Shown in pieces: positions 1 to 8,407 of a DNA stretch of 48,105 bases. The translations under genes were made by a program, and so were the position numbers. Position 1 is the stretch's first letter. The number at the start of each line of letters is the position of its first letter. The notes beneath the pieces were generated by a model. It worked only from the letters and a program-made list of their open reading frames with translations. It made no database searches and was not told the origin of the DNA. This stretch comes from a virus, in the IMG/VR virus record IMGVR_UViG_3300034073_004578, positions 1 through 48,105 of that record; one strand, given 5' to 3'.

Positions 1-2
1 GT

Positions 3-497
3 ACAGGTGTAATTCTTGAGCAATTAGAAAGATGTGGTTTTTGCAAATCTCATAAAATGCCAAGAAGCTATGAATGCGAAATTGATTGCACGAACCCAAA
101 AGATGGTGGTTGTGAAATTTGTATTGTTAAGAAAAGAACTGAAATAATCAAGAAGCACATTTTATCCAAACATTCTTCTATGTTGTTTCAAAAGTTTAAT
201 GAATTATATCCAGATTATCAAACAGTTTCTCCAAGAGCATTAAGTGTTTATATGTCTGAAGAAGATGATAATGAAGATGTTTGTTACTATGACAGTTTGA
301 CTGATGAAAATAAAATAAATAATCTTATGAATTTAAGTTTATCAGATGTAGAAAATAAAATTATTTCAAATATTTTAAATGGTTCATCGAAATTGAAATA
401 TGACTCAAAAACATACAATTGCAGCTTGACAGATTTCAATAAGGCTGTAGAAAATATAAAGACGAAAATGTCTTTGATTGGAATAGAGGAAAATTAA
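3..497 (+). CDS. Cys-rich hypothetical protein, 5'-truncated by the window edge
   Basis: The frame is open from base 3 and reads through residues such as CGFCKSHK before the first ATG at 57. No SD precedes that ATG, so the gene most likely starts outside the window. The first visible 40 residues hold several cysteines (CGFC, then YEC, IDC, GGCEIC), which looks like a small zinc-binding knuckle. A lysine-rich helical stretch (KKRTEIIKKHILSKH) follows. I do not recognise the family. It ends one base before the next gene, so it belongs to the same + strand operon. If it does begin at 57 it is 146 aa. The reading frame is certain; the function is unknown. Confidence 0.7.
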   Translation, partial: TGVILEQLERCGFCKSHKMPRSYECEIDCTNPKDGGCEICIVKKRTEIIKKHILSKHSSMLFQKFNELYPDYQTVSPRALSVYMSEEDDNEDVCYYDSLTDENKINNLMNLSLSDVENKIISNILNGSSKLKYDSKTYNCSLTDFNKAVENIKTKMSLIGIEEN

Positions 498-498
498 A

Positions 499-885
499 AT
501 GGAATTAAATGACGAACCTGTAAGCACAATTGCTACAAAAGAAAAACCAAAGAACCCCACTAATGACCCAAGGATCTTAAAGGCTAGAGGTGGAGATCCT
601 AATGCTGAAGATCCTACTAAACGTCCAACAGATCCAGTAGGTTTGAGTAGAAGTATTTTGCATGTACTTAAAGATCACGAATATGTTAGAATTTTATCTG
701 TTGGCCCTACTGCTTTAAATGCTACAATGACAGCTTTTAGATTAGCTTCTCGAGAAGTTGAAAGCTTAACAAATGGTTCTGTTTTAGTTTGCCGCCAATC
801 AGAATACAATGCTGATGTTGCTGGTAAGAAAACTAAAGGTATTTCGACAAGAATTTTTGCTATTGATATTAAGTTTGCATTATAA
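499..885 (+). CDS. SpoVS-like (stage V sporulation protein S family) protein
   Basis: This 128-residue protein has a disordered, proline-rich N-terminus (about residues 1-45) and then a domain that follows the SpoVS pattern. A serine-rich start of a helix (VGLSRSILHVL) is followed by a strand (VRILSVGPTALNATM), a long helix (AFRLASREVES), a second strand (SVLVCRQ) and a closing strand (STRIFAIDIKF). SpoVS proteins are small, Alba-like dimers, known from sporulating Firmicutes and also found in non-spore-formers. Their biochemical role is poorly defined, and nucleic-acid binding is suspected from the fold. The start has a good SD (GAGG) 10 bases upstream. The extra 45-residue tail is unusual for the family. 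Assignment rests on recognising the pattern. Confidence 0.6.
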   Translation: MELNDEPVSTIATKEKPKNPTNDPRILKARGGDPNAEDPTKRPTDPVGLSRSILHVLKDHEYVRILSVGPTALNATMTAFRLASREVESLTNGSVLVCRQSEYNADVAGKKTKGISTRIFAIDIKFAL

Positions 886-887
886 AG

Positions 888-1325
888 ATGAACAAAACGA
901 GTTGGCTTCAAGAGAAAAAACAATTTTTATCAGATTATTTTTCAAAGAAAAATGATGGAATTATTAAGTTCAAAAGTCAGGAAAATCTCAAAGAAAAAGA
1001 GAATAAAATAATCAGCAAAAAAAATTCTTGGCAAACTTTATTGGACTGCTCAAGGAACTTAAATACATCCCTTGTGTTATCTTCATTGGATGTTAATGTG
1101 TCTGGATTTCGAGCAGATAATCCAGAGGCGCAAGACATAATTGATGCTGCATTTTTAAAAAAAATTAATGAAGTGTTTGATTATGCCGAAAATAATGAAG
1201 ATGATTTAGATTTATTAAAAGAAAAATTATTGGATTATATAATTGCTCAAAGATTATATAAAAAGAGGCTTGAAGATTTAGTAAAAAAGTTGAAAAATTT
1301 AGATCCGATAGAGTTGCTTAATTAG
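888..1325 (+). CDS. Hypothetical helical protein
   Basis: A 145-residue, lysine- and glutamate-rich protein predicted to be mostly helical. It carries a C-terminal amphipathic stretch with heptad-like spacing (residues about 110-142) that could form a coiled coil. No enzymatic motif or known family is recognised. It follows the SpoVS-like gene after two bases, so it is probably co-transcribed with it. The next gene (nrdB) is separated by an 82-base gap containing an inverted repeat and a possible promoter, which makes this the likely last gene of its transcription unit. Confidence 0.65.
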   Translation: MNKTSWLQEKKQFLSDYFSKKNDGIIKFKSQENLKEKENKIISKKNSWQTLLDCSRNLNTSLVLSSLDVNVSGFRADNPEAQDIIDAAFLKKINEVFDYAENNEDDLDLLKEKLLDYIIAQRLYKKRLEDLVKKLKNLDPIELLN

Positions 1326-1328
1326 AAC

Positions 1329-1390
1329 AAATACCTCATACTATTAAAGGAAGGGATAAAAAATATCTGATTGATTTCTTTCAGGTATTT
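1329..1390 (+). promoter_or_regulatory. Inverted repeat in the 5' region of the nrdB-nrdA operon
   Basis: AAATACCT (1329-1336) is matched perfectly by AGGTATTT (1383-1390) across a 46-base interval, and the right arm runs into a T tract. It could be a long-loop terminator for the upstream gene, or a folded leader or operator for the reductase genes. A smaller GATA/TATC pair lies inside the loop. The arms are seen directly; the role is inference. Confidence 0.35.
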
Positions 1391-1398
1391 TTTATTGT
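1371..1398 (+). promoter_or_regulatory. Possible promoter for nrdB-nrdA
   Basis: TTGATT (1371-1376) and TATTGT (1393-1398) are separated by 16 bases, with nine bases left before the ATG of nrdB. The gene has no SD, which fits a very short or absent leader. The -10 box is a weak match (4 of 6). Confidence 0.3.
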
Positions 1399-1407
1399 CA
1401 AAAAATT

Positions 1408-2364
1408 ATGGAAAAAATATTACAAGAGAACAAAAATAGATTTGTTTTATTCCCAATTGAACATCACGATATTTGGGATTATTACAAAAAAGCACAGCAA
1501 GTTTTTTGGACTGCTGAAGAAATTGATTTAGCACAAGACCTTACTGACTGGGCAAAATTAAACGAGGGTGAACAGCATTTTGTAAAGCATGTACTAGCTT
1601 TTTTTGCTGCATCTGATGGAATTGTAAATGAGAATTTAGCAGAAAACTTTGTTGCTGAAGTGCAGTATACAGAAGCTAAATTCTTCTATGGTTTCCAGAT
1701 TATGATGGAGAATATTCACTCCGAGACATACTCCCTTCTTATTGACACTTATATCAAAGACAAAGAAGAGCAAAACCATCTTTTCAACGCCATTGACACA
1801 GTTCCAGCTGTTCAAAAGAAGGCAGAGTGGGCTCTTAAGTGGATTGGCTCTGAATCATTTGTGGAGCGTCTTATTGCTTTTGCTGCTGTAGAGGGAATTT
1901 TCTTTTCTGGTTCATTCTGTAGTATCTTCTGGCTCAAGAAGCGTGGATTGATGCCAGGTCTTTCATTCTCTAATGAATTAATTTCTCGTGATGAAGGATT
2001 GCATACAGACTTTGCAGTTCATCTCTACAAAAATCATATTGAGAATAAGCTTTCTCGTGAGCGCATTCTTGAAATTATTGACTCTGCTCTTGTAATTGAA
2101 AAAGAATTTATCACCGAAGCACTGCCAGTTTCCTTAATTGGTATGAATTCTGAATTGATGAAACAATATCTTGAGTATGTTTCTGATCGCCTTTTGATGG
2201 ACTTAGGCGTAGGAAAAGTATATAATACAGAGAACCCTTTTGACTTTATGGCTAATATTGCTTTGCAGAACAAGACCAACTTCTTTGAGAAGCGTGTTGC
2301 AGATTATGTAAAGAGTGGTGTTGGTGAAGTTCAAGAGCAAATTTCATTCGATGAGGACTTTTAG
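1408..2364 (+). CDS. nrdB: Ribonucleoside-diphosphate reductase class I, small (radical-carrying) subunit
   Basis: This subunit holds the diiron-tyrosyl cofactor that starts reduction of NDPs to dNDPs. By alignment to R2 proteins the metal ligands are all present: D70, E101, H104, E162, E196 and H199. The radical tyrosine is Y108 in the ENIHSETY motif. The C-terminus (ISFDEDF) is the usual tail that docks into the large subunit. The sequence resembles eukaryotic R2 (for example [16 protein letters not shown] and [19 protein letters not shown]) more than E. coli NrdB. At 318 aa it lacks the N-terminal extension of animal R2. It lies two bases upstream of nrdA in one operon, providing dNTPs for phage DNA synthesis. 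No SD precedes the ATG. Confidence 0.96.
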   Translation: MEKILQENKNRFVLFPIEHHDIWDYYKKAQQVFWTAEEIDLAQDLTDWAKLNEGEQHFVKHVLAFFAASDGIVNENLAENFVAEVQYTEAKFFYGFQIMMENIHSETYSLLIDTYIKDKEEQNHLFNAIDTVPAVQKKAEWALKWIGSESFVERLIAFAAVEGIFFSGSFCSIFWLKKRGLMPGLSFSNELISRDEGLHTDFAVHLYKNHIENKLSRERILEIIDSALVIEKEFITEALPVSLIGMNSELMKQYLEYVSDRLLMDLGVGKVYNTENPFDFMANIALQNKTNFFEKRVADYVKSGVGEVQEQISFDEDF

Positions 2365-2366
2365 TT

Positions 2367-4808
2367 ATGGATATTTTAAAGCGTAATGGTACTACAGAAC
2401 CATTGAAGTTAGAAAAGATTTCCTCACGTATCAAGAAGCTTACATATGGCTTAAATGAACGTGTAGATCCAGACATTGTAAGTACTAAAGTTGTGTCTGG
2501 TCTTTATGATGGTGTTTCAAGTGCTGAATTAGATCAATTGAGTGCTGAAACTGCTGCATCTATGGTCACTGTCCATCCTGACTTTGGAAAACTTGCTGCT
2601 CGTATTGCAATTACAGCTCTTTACAAGAATGTTCCAAAGGATTTTTCAACAGTTGCTAATACACTTTACAATTACATCAATCCAAAGACTGGTGAAAAAG
2701 CTGGAATGATCTCTGATGAAGTATATGCTGTCATCCAGAAGTATTCTAATGAGCTTGATGCAATGATTGTTCACGATCGAGATTTCAATTTTGATTATTT
2801 CGGCTTTATGACATTGCGTAAGTCTTATTTACTTAAGGTTGATGGTGAAGCAGCAGAAACACCTCAACATCTCTATATGCGTGTGTCTGTTGGGATTTGG
2901 CGTGATAATTTAGAGATGGTTCAAAAGACATATGATATGCTTTCTCAAGGTCTTTTTACCCACGCCACTCCAACTCTTTTCAATGCTTCTACCAATCGTC
3001 CTCAATTGTCATCCTGTTTTTTATTAGATATTGATGATGATAGTATTCCAGGAATTTACAAAACACTTTCAGATTGTGCTTTAATTTCTCAATCTGCTGG
3101 TGGAATTGGTATCAACATTCACAAGATTCGTGCAAAAGGCAGCTATATCAAGGGTACTAATGGATATTCTAATGGAATTATTCCAATGCTCAAAGTATTC
3201 AATGAAACAGCTAGGTATGTAGATCAGGGTGGCGGGAAGCGTAAAGGCTCCATTGCTGTTTATCTTGAGCCTTGGCATGGTGATATCTTTGAATTTCTTG
3301 AGCTTCGTAAGAATCAAGGAAAGGAAGAATTACGTGCTAGAGATTTGTTCTTAGCTCTTTGGATTCCAGACCTATTTATGAAGCGTGTTGAATCTGATGG
3401 TAATTGGTCTTTATTCTCACCTGACCAAGTTCCGGGATTAATTGATGCTTATGATTCTCCAGACAAGAAAGTTTTTACTGAACTTTATGAGAAGTATGAA
3501 GCTGAAGGCAAGGCATTAAAAACCATCAAAGCTCGTGAATTGTGGGAAAAAGTCCTTGATTCACAAGTTGAAACAGGCACTCCTTATATGCTTTACAAGG
3601 ATTCATGTAATTATAAGTCAAATCAGAAGAATCTTGGAACAATCAAGTCTTCAAATTTGTGTACAGAAATCCTAGAATATACGGACAAAAACGAGATTGC
3701 TGTATGTAATCTTGCTTCTATTGCATTGCCAAAGTATGTAGTAATCCCATCTGGCAAGGTTCGTGAGAAGGATAAAAAATTACGCAAGTATGACTTTAAA
3801 TTCTTGTTCGATGTAGTTTATCAAGCAACAATCAATTTAAATCAGGTCATTGATGTAAATTACTATCCAACACCAGAAACAAAAGCATCAAATCTTAAGC
3901 ATCGTCCTATTGGTTTAGGTGTTCAAGGTTTGGCAGATACTTTTGTTCTTATGGGTCTTCCATTTGAATCAGATGAAGCACGTAAATTGAATAGGGATAT
4001 CTTTGAAACAATTTATTTTGCTGCTCTTACTGCATCTAAGGATTTGGCAAAGAAATATGGCTCTTATGCGTCTTTTGAAGGATCTCCAGCATCTCAAGGT
4101 TTATTACAATATGACTTATGGGGACTTAACGAGAATGATCTTTCCGGTATGTGGGATTTTGCATCACTCAAAGAAGAAATCAAAGAATTTGGTTTGAGAA
4201 ATTCTTTACTTGTTGCACCAATGCCTACAGCTTCAACCGCACAAATTCTTGGAAATAACGAGTGTTTTGAGCCTTTCACTACCAATCTTTATAAGCGTAA
4301 TACTTTGAGTGGTGAATATGCTGTTATTAATAAGCATCTAGTAGAAGATCTTGTCAATCTTGGTATCTGGAATGACAATGTTAGATTGAAGTTATTCAAT
4401 GAGAATGGTTCAGTTCAAAACATTCCTGAAATTCCTACTGACATCAAAGAAGTTTACAAGACAGTTTGGGAGATGAAGGGTAAGTCAATTCTTGAAATGG
4501 CTCGTGATCGTTCATACTTCATTGACCAATCACAATCATTGAATATGTTTATGGCTGAACCAACTGCATCTAAATTATCTTCTGCTCATATGTATGGTTG
4601 GAAATTAGGGTTGAAGACAGGTATGTATTATCTTCGTGTCAAGCCTAAAGCACAAGCATTGAAGGGACTTGGAATTGATCTTTCAAGTGCATCTATCCAA
4701 GAGGTAGAAAAACCTAAAGAAGTAGAGCAAATGAAACCTTTAGAATTTGCTGATGATGTTCCACAATGCAGACTTGATGATCCGGACTGTCTTGTTTGTG
4801 GCAGTTGA
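2367..4808 (+). CDS. nrdA: Ribonucleoside-diphosphate reductase class I, large (catalytic) subunit
   Basis: This is the catalytic and allosteric subunit that pairs with the upstream R2. An N-terminal ATP-cone (residues about 1-90, starting MDILKRNG) is followed by the ten-stranded barrel. Landmarks are the first redox cysteine in LSSCFLL, the SAGGIG loop, the NLCTEI and AVCNLAS segments around the active-site cysteine, and the PMPTASTAQI loop. The C-terminal CLVCGS supplies the cysteine pair that re-reduces the active site. At 813 aa it is the length of eukaryotic R1 and tracks it closely throughout, like nrdB. The start has a GAGG SD. It ends in TGA, with a strong bidirectional terminator just after. 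Confidence 0.97.
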   Translation: MDILKRNGTTEPLKLEKISSRIKKLTYGLNERVDPDIVSTKVVSGLYDGVSSAELDQLSAETAASMVTVHPDFGKLAARIAITALYKNVPKDFSTVANTLYNYINPKTGEKAGMISDEVYAVIQKYSNELDAMIVHDRDFNFDYFGFMTLRKSYLLKVDGEAAETPQHLYMRVSVGIWRDNLEMVQKTYDMLSQGLFTHATPTLFNASTNRPQLSSCFLLDIDDDSIPGIYKTLSDCALISQSAGGIGINIHKIRAKGSYIKGTNGYSNGIIPMLKVFNETARYVDQGGGKRKGSIAVYLEPWHGDIFEFLELRKNQGKEELRARDLFLALWIPDLFMKRVESDGNWSLFSPDQVPGLIDAYDSPDKKVFTELYEKYEAEGKALKTIKARELWEKVLDSQVETGTPYMLYKDSCNYKSNQKNLGTIKSSNLCTEILEYTDKNEIAVCNLASIALPKYVVIPSGKVREKDKKLRKYDFKFLFDVVYQATINLNQVIDVNYYPTPETKASNLKHRPIGLGVQGLADTFVLMGLPFESDEARKLNRDIFETIYFAALTASKDLAKKYGSYASFEGSPASQGLLQYDLWGLNENDLSGMWDFASLKEEIKEFGLRNSLLVAPMPTASTAQILGNNECFEPFTTNLYKRNTLSGEYAVINKHLVEDLVNLGIWNDNVRLKLFNENGSVQNIPEIPTDIKEVYKTVWEMKGKSILEMARDRSYFIDQSQSLNMFMAEPTASKLSSAHMYGWKLGLKTGMYYLRVKPKAQALKGLGIDLSSASIQEVEKPKEVEQMKPLEFADDVPQCRLDDPDCLVCGS

Positions 4809-4810
4809 AT

Positions 4811-4840
4811 AAAAAAGAGGGGAGAAATCCCCTCTTTTTT
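4811..4840. terminator. Bidirectional intrinsic terminator
   Basis: A perfect 13-bp stem (4811-4823 with 4828-4840) with a GAAA loop is flanked by an A6 run on one side and a T6 run on the other. It can terminate both the nrd operon and the converging MWY genes. Its right end overlaps the last codon of the minus-strand gene. Confidence 0.9.
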
Positions 4841-5306
4841 ATTGGCCCATTAATTGTCTTCTAATTTCTCTCAATTTATTAGCTACTGCTTCCTGAGAAG
4901 CTCTTGGTAATGTTTCACTAATTCCAAGAGGATCTACATCATAATGAAAATCTTTTCCATTTATATGATTTCTTGCTATAGCTGTAATTTGTTCAGGAGT
5001 AGGAGGAGAATGTATATCGACACTCCATTCACCATAATTTGAAACTCTAATTGCGCCAGTTAAAGACATAAAAGGAACAACATAATCAGAATATCTACTT
5101 CCTTTAGATTCTTCTGGCTCATCCATAATATATTCAATGTTTCTATGATCTAATGATCTCTCGTACCCACCTTCAGAATAATCTAGAAATTTTCCAGTGC
5201 TTAGTACATAACCAGCCTTAACAGGATCATCTGTTTCACCATAAAATTCCAATGCTTCTTTTTCTTTTGGATGTATACCAAATATTTGTGCAAATCTATA
5301 CCACAT
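4839..5306 (-). CDS. Hypothetical MWY-type phage protein
   Basis: A 155-residue protein starting MWYRFAQIFG. It belongs to a set of four proteins in this window that begin MWY followed by a basic or polar residue. The body is mixed alpha/beta with no catalytic motif I recognise. The C-terminus is a basic helix (ANKLREIRRQLMGQ). The start overlaps the 3' end of the upstream gene: the bases encoding DDVV-stop also encode the MWY start, so translation is likely coupled. I infer a virion or accessory role only from the shared N-terminus and gene pairing. Confidence 0.7.
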   Translation of the reverse strand: MWYRFAQIFGIHPKEKEALEFYGETDDPVKAGYVLSTGKFLDYSEGGYERSLDHRNIEYIMDEPEESKGSRYSDYVVPFMSLTGAIRVSNYGEWSVDIHSPPTPEQITAIARNHINGKDFHYDVDPLGISETLPRASQEAVANKLREIRRQLMGQ

Positions 5307-6861
5307 CGTCGAATAATCCTTCAGATTGATCTTGGTTGACCTTTTTGGTTGGTAATTTATTTATTTTATGCTTTACATAAAACATACTAGGTGGAATTTC
5401 AGATTCGCCAGAGTTTTGGAATCTAGATGGAAATAATTCATATGAGATTTTTTTTGATAATTCTTCACGTTCTTCAGGAGAATGATCTTGATGAATTCTA
5501 TACCAAGTACTTCCATCTGGATCGTATGCAGAATTAGGCAATCCAAATACTGAATTTCTGCTATTATATGCATCTCTGCTATGAACAGTTCCTTCAACAA
5601 ATTCAACATCTGGTTTATTTTTTTGTAAGAACTTTTTAGCTTCTTCGTAGAGTCTTTTGCCTATGCCCCATTTCAATCTAGTATAGGAATTTTCATCAAC
5701 TTCATATCCAGCCTGTTTTAATTCTTTCATTAAGTCAGGTCTTAATCTATCTTCAGGATTTTTGGGCTTTTCCCATTCCTCTGTTCCTGCACTATTTGGA
5801 TATTCATTTAAGGTAACAAACTCAATCTTTGCTGTGTTCATACCTTCAGGAACTTCCATTGAGATATGTCCTAGATCTCTACCATTTTTCAAGTAAGCAG
5901 TGATGGTATAAGATTTCCAAAATTGATCATATTTTATTTTAAAATCTACATCTTTGTCTATATTGAATGGTTTAGGTCTAATTCCTGGAAAATCCATATT
6001 AATTTGCCCAGAAGGATCAACTTGAGTTATAGCAATCTTGTAATGTTTTTGACTAGCAGCTACATCTAAACTTAATTGATTTGGATCTTGTAGTCTTCTC
6101 TTCGGTCTATCTTCACTTTTAGCAGGAATTCTATGTTTTGTTTCAACACTTGGATAATTATAAAGATTATCTACATAAGTGCCATCTTTAGACCAACTAG
6201 CAGGAACTAAAATATCCATAGACTGTTCGTGTGTAACGGGTACAGATTTTTCTAATTCAAATGTAAGTGTGTTGATTAATTGTAATATTTGATTTTTTCT
6301 AATATAAGTTATATCAGGATCGTAAAGTTCATTTTCTAAATCAATAATTTTATTTCTAATTGCTTGATTATTTTCAGATGTATTAAATTTACTTCTAGCT
6401 TCAAATGGTTTGCCCAATGCATTATTCTTTGCTTTATAAGCTTGCTGTGAATGAACGTCCCCTCTTACAAAATCTGCTTTAGACAATTCTTCATCGTTTT
6501 GAACAACTTCTAAAAACTTTTCATAAAGTTTTTTTCCAATTCCAATTCCAGTTGTTTTTAATTGCACTTGATCATCGTGTTGTTGTTGTAATTTTTCTAG
6601 GGGTATTTTTCCTATTTTTTTAACTAATACACCATCAATATCAATGTAATTTTTGTCTTTATCGTATATAAACTCGAGTGTTCCTATTGAATTTTTGATC
6701 GCAGGAATAAAAGCAAAAATTATAACTCTTTTTGTGTTAATATAATCTTTAACATTAACTTTAAATTTTAAATCATTTAGGTTGAATTTATGCCCACCCA
6801 TATCAGGAAAATTAATTTGTCCTGTTGGGTCGATTGTAGTAAGAGCAGTTTTGTACCACAT
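5296..6861 (-). CDS. Tandem-duplicated GNAT-like protein with MWYK start
   Basis: A 521-residue protein made of two related halves. The first (residues about 1-160) starts MWYKTALTTIDPTGQIN; the second (about 272-445) restarts as HYKIAITQVDPSGQIN. Each half holds a GNAT-like acetyl-CoA-binding signature, GIGIGKKLYEKF (about 105-116) and WGIGKRLYEEA (about 398-408). Each is followed by a matching segment, GDVHSQQAYKAKN and GTVHSRDAYNSRN, where GNAT proteins carry their motif B helix. The duplication is seen directly; acetyltransferase activity is inferred and the substrate is unknown. The gene ends in DDVV-stop overlapping the start of the next MWY gene and faces the divergent gene at 6899. 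Confidence 0.65.
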   Translation of the reverse strand: MWYKTALTTIDPTGQINFPDMGGHKFNLNDLKFKVNVKDYINTKRVIIFAFIPAIKNSIGTLEFIYDKDKNYIDIDGVLVKKIGKIPLEKLQQQHDDQVQLKTTGIGIGKKLYEKFLEVVQNDEELSKADFVRGDVHSQQAYKAKNNALGKPFEARSKFNTSENNQAIRNKIIDLENELYDPDITYIRKNQILQLINTLTFELEKSVPVTHEQSMDILVPASWSKDGTYVDNLYNYPSVETKHRIPAKSEDRPKRRLQDPNQLSLDVAASQKHYKIAITQVDPSGQINMDFPGIRPKPFNIDKDVDFKIKYDQFWKSYTITAYLKNGRDLGHISMEVPEGMNTAKIEFVTLNEYPNSAGTEEWEKPKNPEDRLRPDLMKELKQAGYEVDENSYTRLKWGIGKRLYEEAKKFLQKNKPDVEFVEGTVHSRDAYNSRNSVFGLPNSAYDPDGSTWYRIHQDHSPEEREELSKKISYELFPSRFQNSGESEIPPSMFYVKHKINKLPTKKVNQDQSEGLFDDVV

Positions 6862-6863
6862 AA

Positions 6864-6892
6864 TTTACTTTTACTTTATGTTGTGGTAAAAT
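6864..6892 (+). promoter_or_regulatory. Promoter with leaderless geometry for the dut operon
   Basis: TTTACT (6864-6869), a 17-base spacer and TGG-TAAAAT (TAAAAT at 6887-6892) form a sigma70-type promoter with an extended -10. Exactly six bases separate the -10 box from the ATG at 6899, so transcription should start at or next to the A of the ATG. No SD is present. Confidence 0.65.
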
Positions 6893-6898
6893 CCTTGT

Positions 6899-7216
6899 AT
6901 GAGTAAATCTGTAGTAAGAGAAGTTAAGATATTAGATGCTGTATTGCGAGAAGATGAGGGAACTGAAGATGACCCAAAAATTATTCAATATATTTGGTTA
7001 CAGTTACAAGATACAAAATCTGAAAGAGTATATACTGCAGCATTGTCATTAGACGATATTAAAGATCTTACTAAAATGGATAGGTATCTGGAAGGTCGAG
7101 AATTAATCAATTTTACTGTTGCTCTTAAGAATCGTGAGCATCCATTATCTTTAGTATTCAACCCGGATGCTGAGGAAATTACTTTTGATATGATAAAGAA
7201 TGAGGAAGGTATTTAG
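6899..7216 (+). CDS. Hypothetical phage protein
   Basis: A 105-residue acidic protein that looks like a small beta-rich fold: alternating strands, an SKSVVREVKILDAVLR opening and a C-terminal EEITFDMI strand. No family is recognised. It is the first gene of a plus-strand operon with dut and the HAD phosphatase, and its ATG lies six bases after a -10 box, so its mRNA is probably leaderless. The position beside dut could suggest a nucleotide- or DNA-metabolism role, but nothing in the protein itself shows that. Confidence 0.7.
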   Translation: MSKSVVREVKILDAVLREDEGTEDDPKIIQYIWLQLQDTKSERVYTAALSLDDIKDLTKMDRYLEGRELINFTVALKNREHPLSLVFNPDAEEITFDMIKNEEGI

Positions 7217-7218
7217 TT

Positions 7219-7698
7219 ATGGATATTGTTGCAAAGGTTGAAGTTAAAGCTTTTCGTGAGGGTGCAATTGTTCCCAAGAAAGCTACAGAAAGTGCAGCAG
7301 GTTATGATCTTTGTGCTTGGCTGAAGGATTCTTACGATGAGCAAACTTTGATTGCTCCTCATTCGACTATGATTGTTCCCACTGGTCTAAATGTAAATAT
7401 TCCAAATGGTTACGAAATTCAAATTCGCCCTCGATCTGGTTTGGCTGCTAAGTTTGGTGTTACTGTTCTTAATACTCCAGGCACTATTGATAGTGATTAT
7501 TGTGGTGATGGAGAAGATTTTGAACTTAAGGTAATTTTAATCAATCACAATAAGATTCCATTCTCTATCAAACACGGTGATCGAATTGCTCAAATGGTTG
7601 TGGCAAAGTTAGCTGCTCACGAACTAGTTGAAGTTGAAGAATTTGGTAAGACTGATAAAACCTCTCGTAAGGGTGGTTTAGGTAGTACAGGCAAGTAA
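7219..7698 (+). CDS. dut: dUTP diphosphatase (trimeric dUTPase)
   Basis: The enzyme hydrolyses dUTP to dUMP and diphosphate, which keeps uracil out of DNA and feeds dTMP synthesis. All five trimeric dUTPase motifs are visible in order: AAGYDL (motif 1), RPRSGLA (2), GTIDSDYCGD (3, with the catalytic Asp), GDRIAQMVV (4) and RKGGLGSTG (5, the glycine-rich tail that closes over the substrate). At 159 aa it has normal family length. A GAGGAAGG SD precedes the start. It overlaps the next gene by one base and sits in the same operon, matching the ribonucleotide reductase genes upstream in purpose. Confidence 0.96.
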   Translation: MDIVAKVEVKAFREGAIVPKKATESAAGYDLCAWLKDSYDEQTLIAPHSTMIVPTGLNVNIPNGYEIQIRPRSGLAAKFGVTVLNTPGTIDSDYCGDGEDFELKVILINHNKIPFSIKHGDRIAQMVVAKLAAHELVEVEEFGKTDKTSRKGGLGSTGK

Positions 7699-8075
7699 TG
7701 GAACACAATATTGATCAAGCAACAAAAAATTACACTATTTTTTGTGATCTAGATGGAACACTTTGGGAACAAGGTGATCCAACTGAAATTGCCAAGCCTG
7801 GATATCAACCTAAAATTATTCATGGAACTGTAGATAAGATTCGTGAATGGGATAGTAAAGGCTATAAGATTATTCTCACCACTGGCAGAAAAGAAAGTTT
7901 GCGTGATGTTACAGTCAAGCAGCTTTCTTATGCTGGAATTGTTTATGATCAACTAGTAATGGGCATTGGTGGTGGTTCAAGAGTTCTCATCAATGACTTG
8001 AGAGCAAATGGAGATAAATCTGCTTTTGTTTTCCAACCATCACGTAATGAAGGGATTGCAGGTATAGATTTATGA
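7698..8075 (+). CDS. HAD-superfamily phosphatase
   Basis: A 125-residue protein with the three core HAD motifs. FCDLDGTLW (residues about 12-20) provides the nucleophile and acid Asp pair, ILTTGRKES provides the motif II Thr, and RVLINDLR holds the acidic motif IV region. No sizeable cap domain is present, so the substrate may be large or exposed; short phage HADs can act on nucleotides, sugar phosphates or nucleic-acid ends. Its placement directly after dut would suit a nucleotide phosphatase, but the substrate cannot be read from sequence. It overlaps dut by one base and the next gene by four. Confidence 0.85.
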   Translation: MEHNIDQATKNYTIFCDLDGTLWEQGDPTEIAKPGYQPKIIHGTVDKIREWDSKGYKIILTTGRKESLRDVTVKQLSYAGIVYDQLVMGIGGGSRVLINDLRANGDKSAFVFQPSRNEGIAGIDL

Positions 8076-8407
8076 TGTATTCAGAATTTAAAAAATTTGT
8101 AAATCTAATTGGACACGATATTACAATATCAGGTTATGGAACTTTGCCAAAAGCAGAGAAACCTTGCTTTGTAGAAACCAAACAAAGAATAATTGGTAAA
8201 GTTGCAAATATCCCTATAGCTGAAACACATTTTGAAAAGATTGTAAATTTGCCTGATCCTGAAGAGGGTGTTTATTACATTGTAAGTAGAGTCTCAATGG
8301 ACTTTATTCCATTTGATCGTGAGGATGTATACTGTGTTGATACAGGCCCTTCTGCTGTAAGAAATGAGAATGGTCAAGTAGTTGCAGTGACTCAATTATC
8401 ATTATGA
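8072..8407 (+). CDS. Conserved phage protein of unknown function (LPDPEEGVYYIVS type)
   Basis: A 111-residue protein matching a widespread but uncharacterised phage family. Its members open with an N-[LI]-x-x-H-[DEA] motif (here VNLIGHDITI), have a middle IP-hydroxyl segment (IPIAET), then LPxPxxGxxYIVS (here LPDPEEGVYYIVS), and end with a DTGPSAVRNENGQV-type segment. All four landmarks are present. The biochemical role is not known to me. It overlaps both neighbours by four bases, a tightly coupled position in the operon. Confidence 0.75.
   Translation: MMYSEFKKFVNLIGHDITISGYGTLPKAEKPCFVETKQRIIGKVANIPIAETHFEKIVNLPDPEEGVYYIVSRVSMDFIPFDREDVYCVDTGPSAVRNENGQVVAVTQLSL

Noticed and set aside
6862-6898. 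A promoter for the minus-strand GNAT-like gene in the same divergent gap
   Set aside because: Minus-strand TAAAGT and TAAATT words are present but none has both a -35 box and a sensible distance to the ATG.
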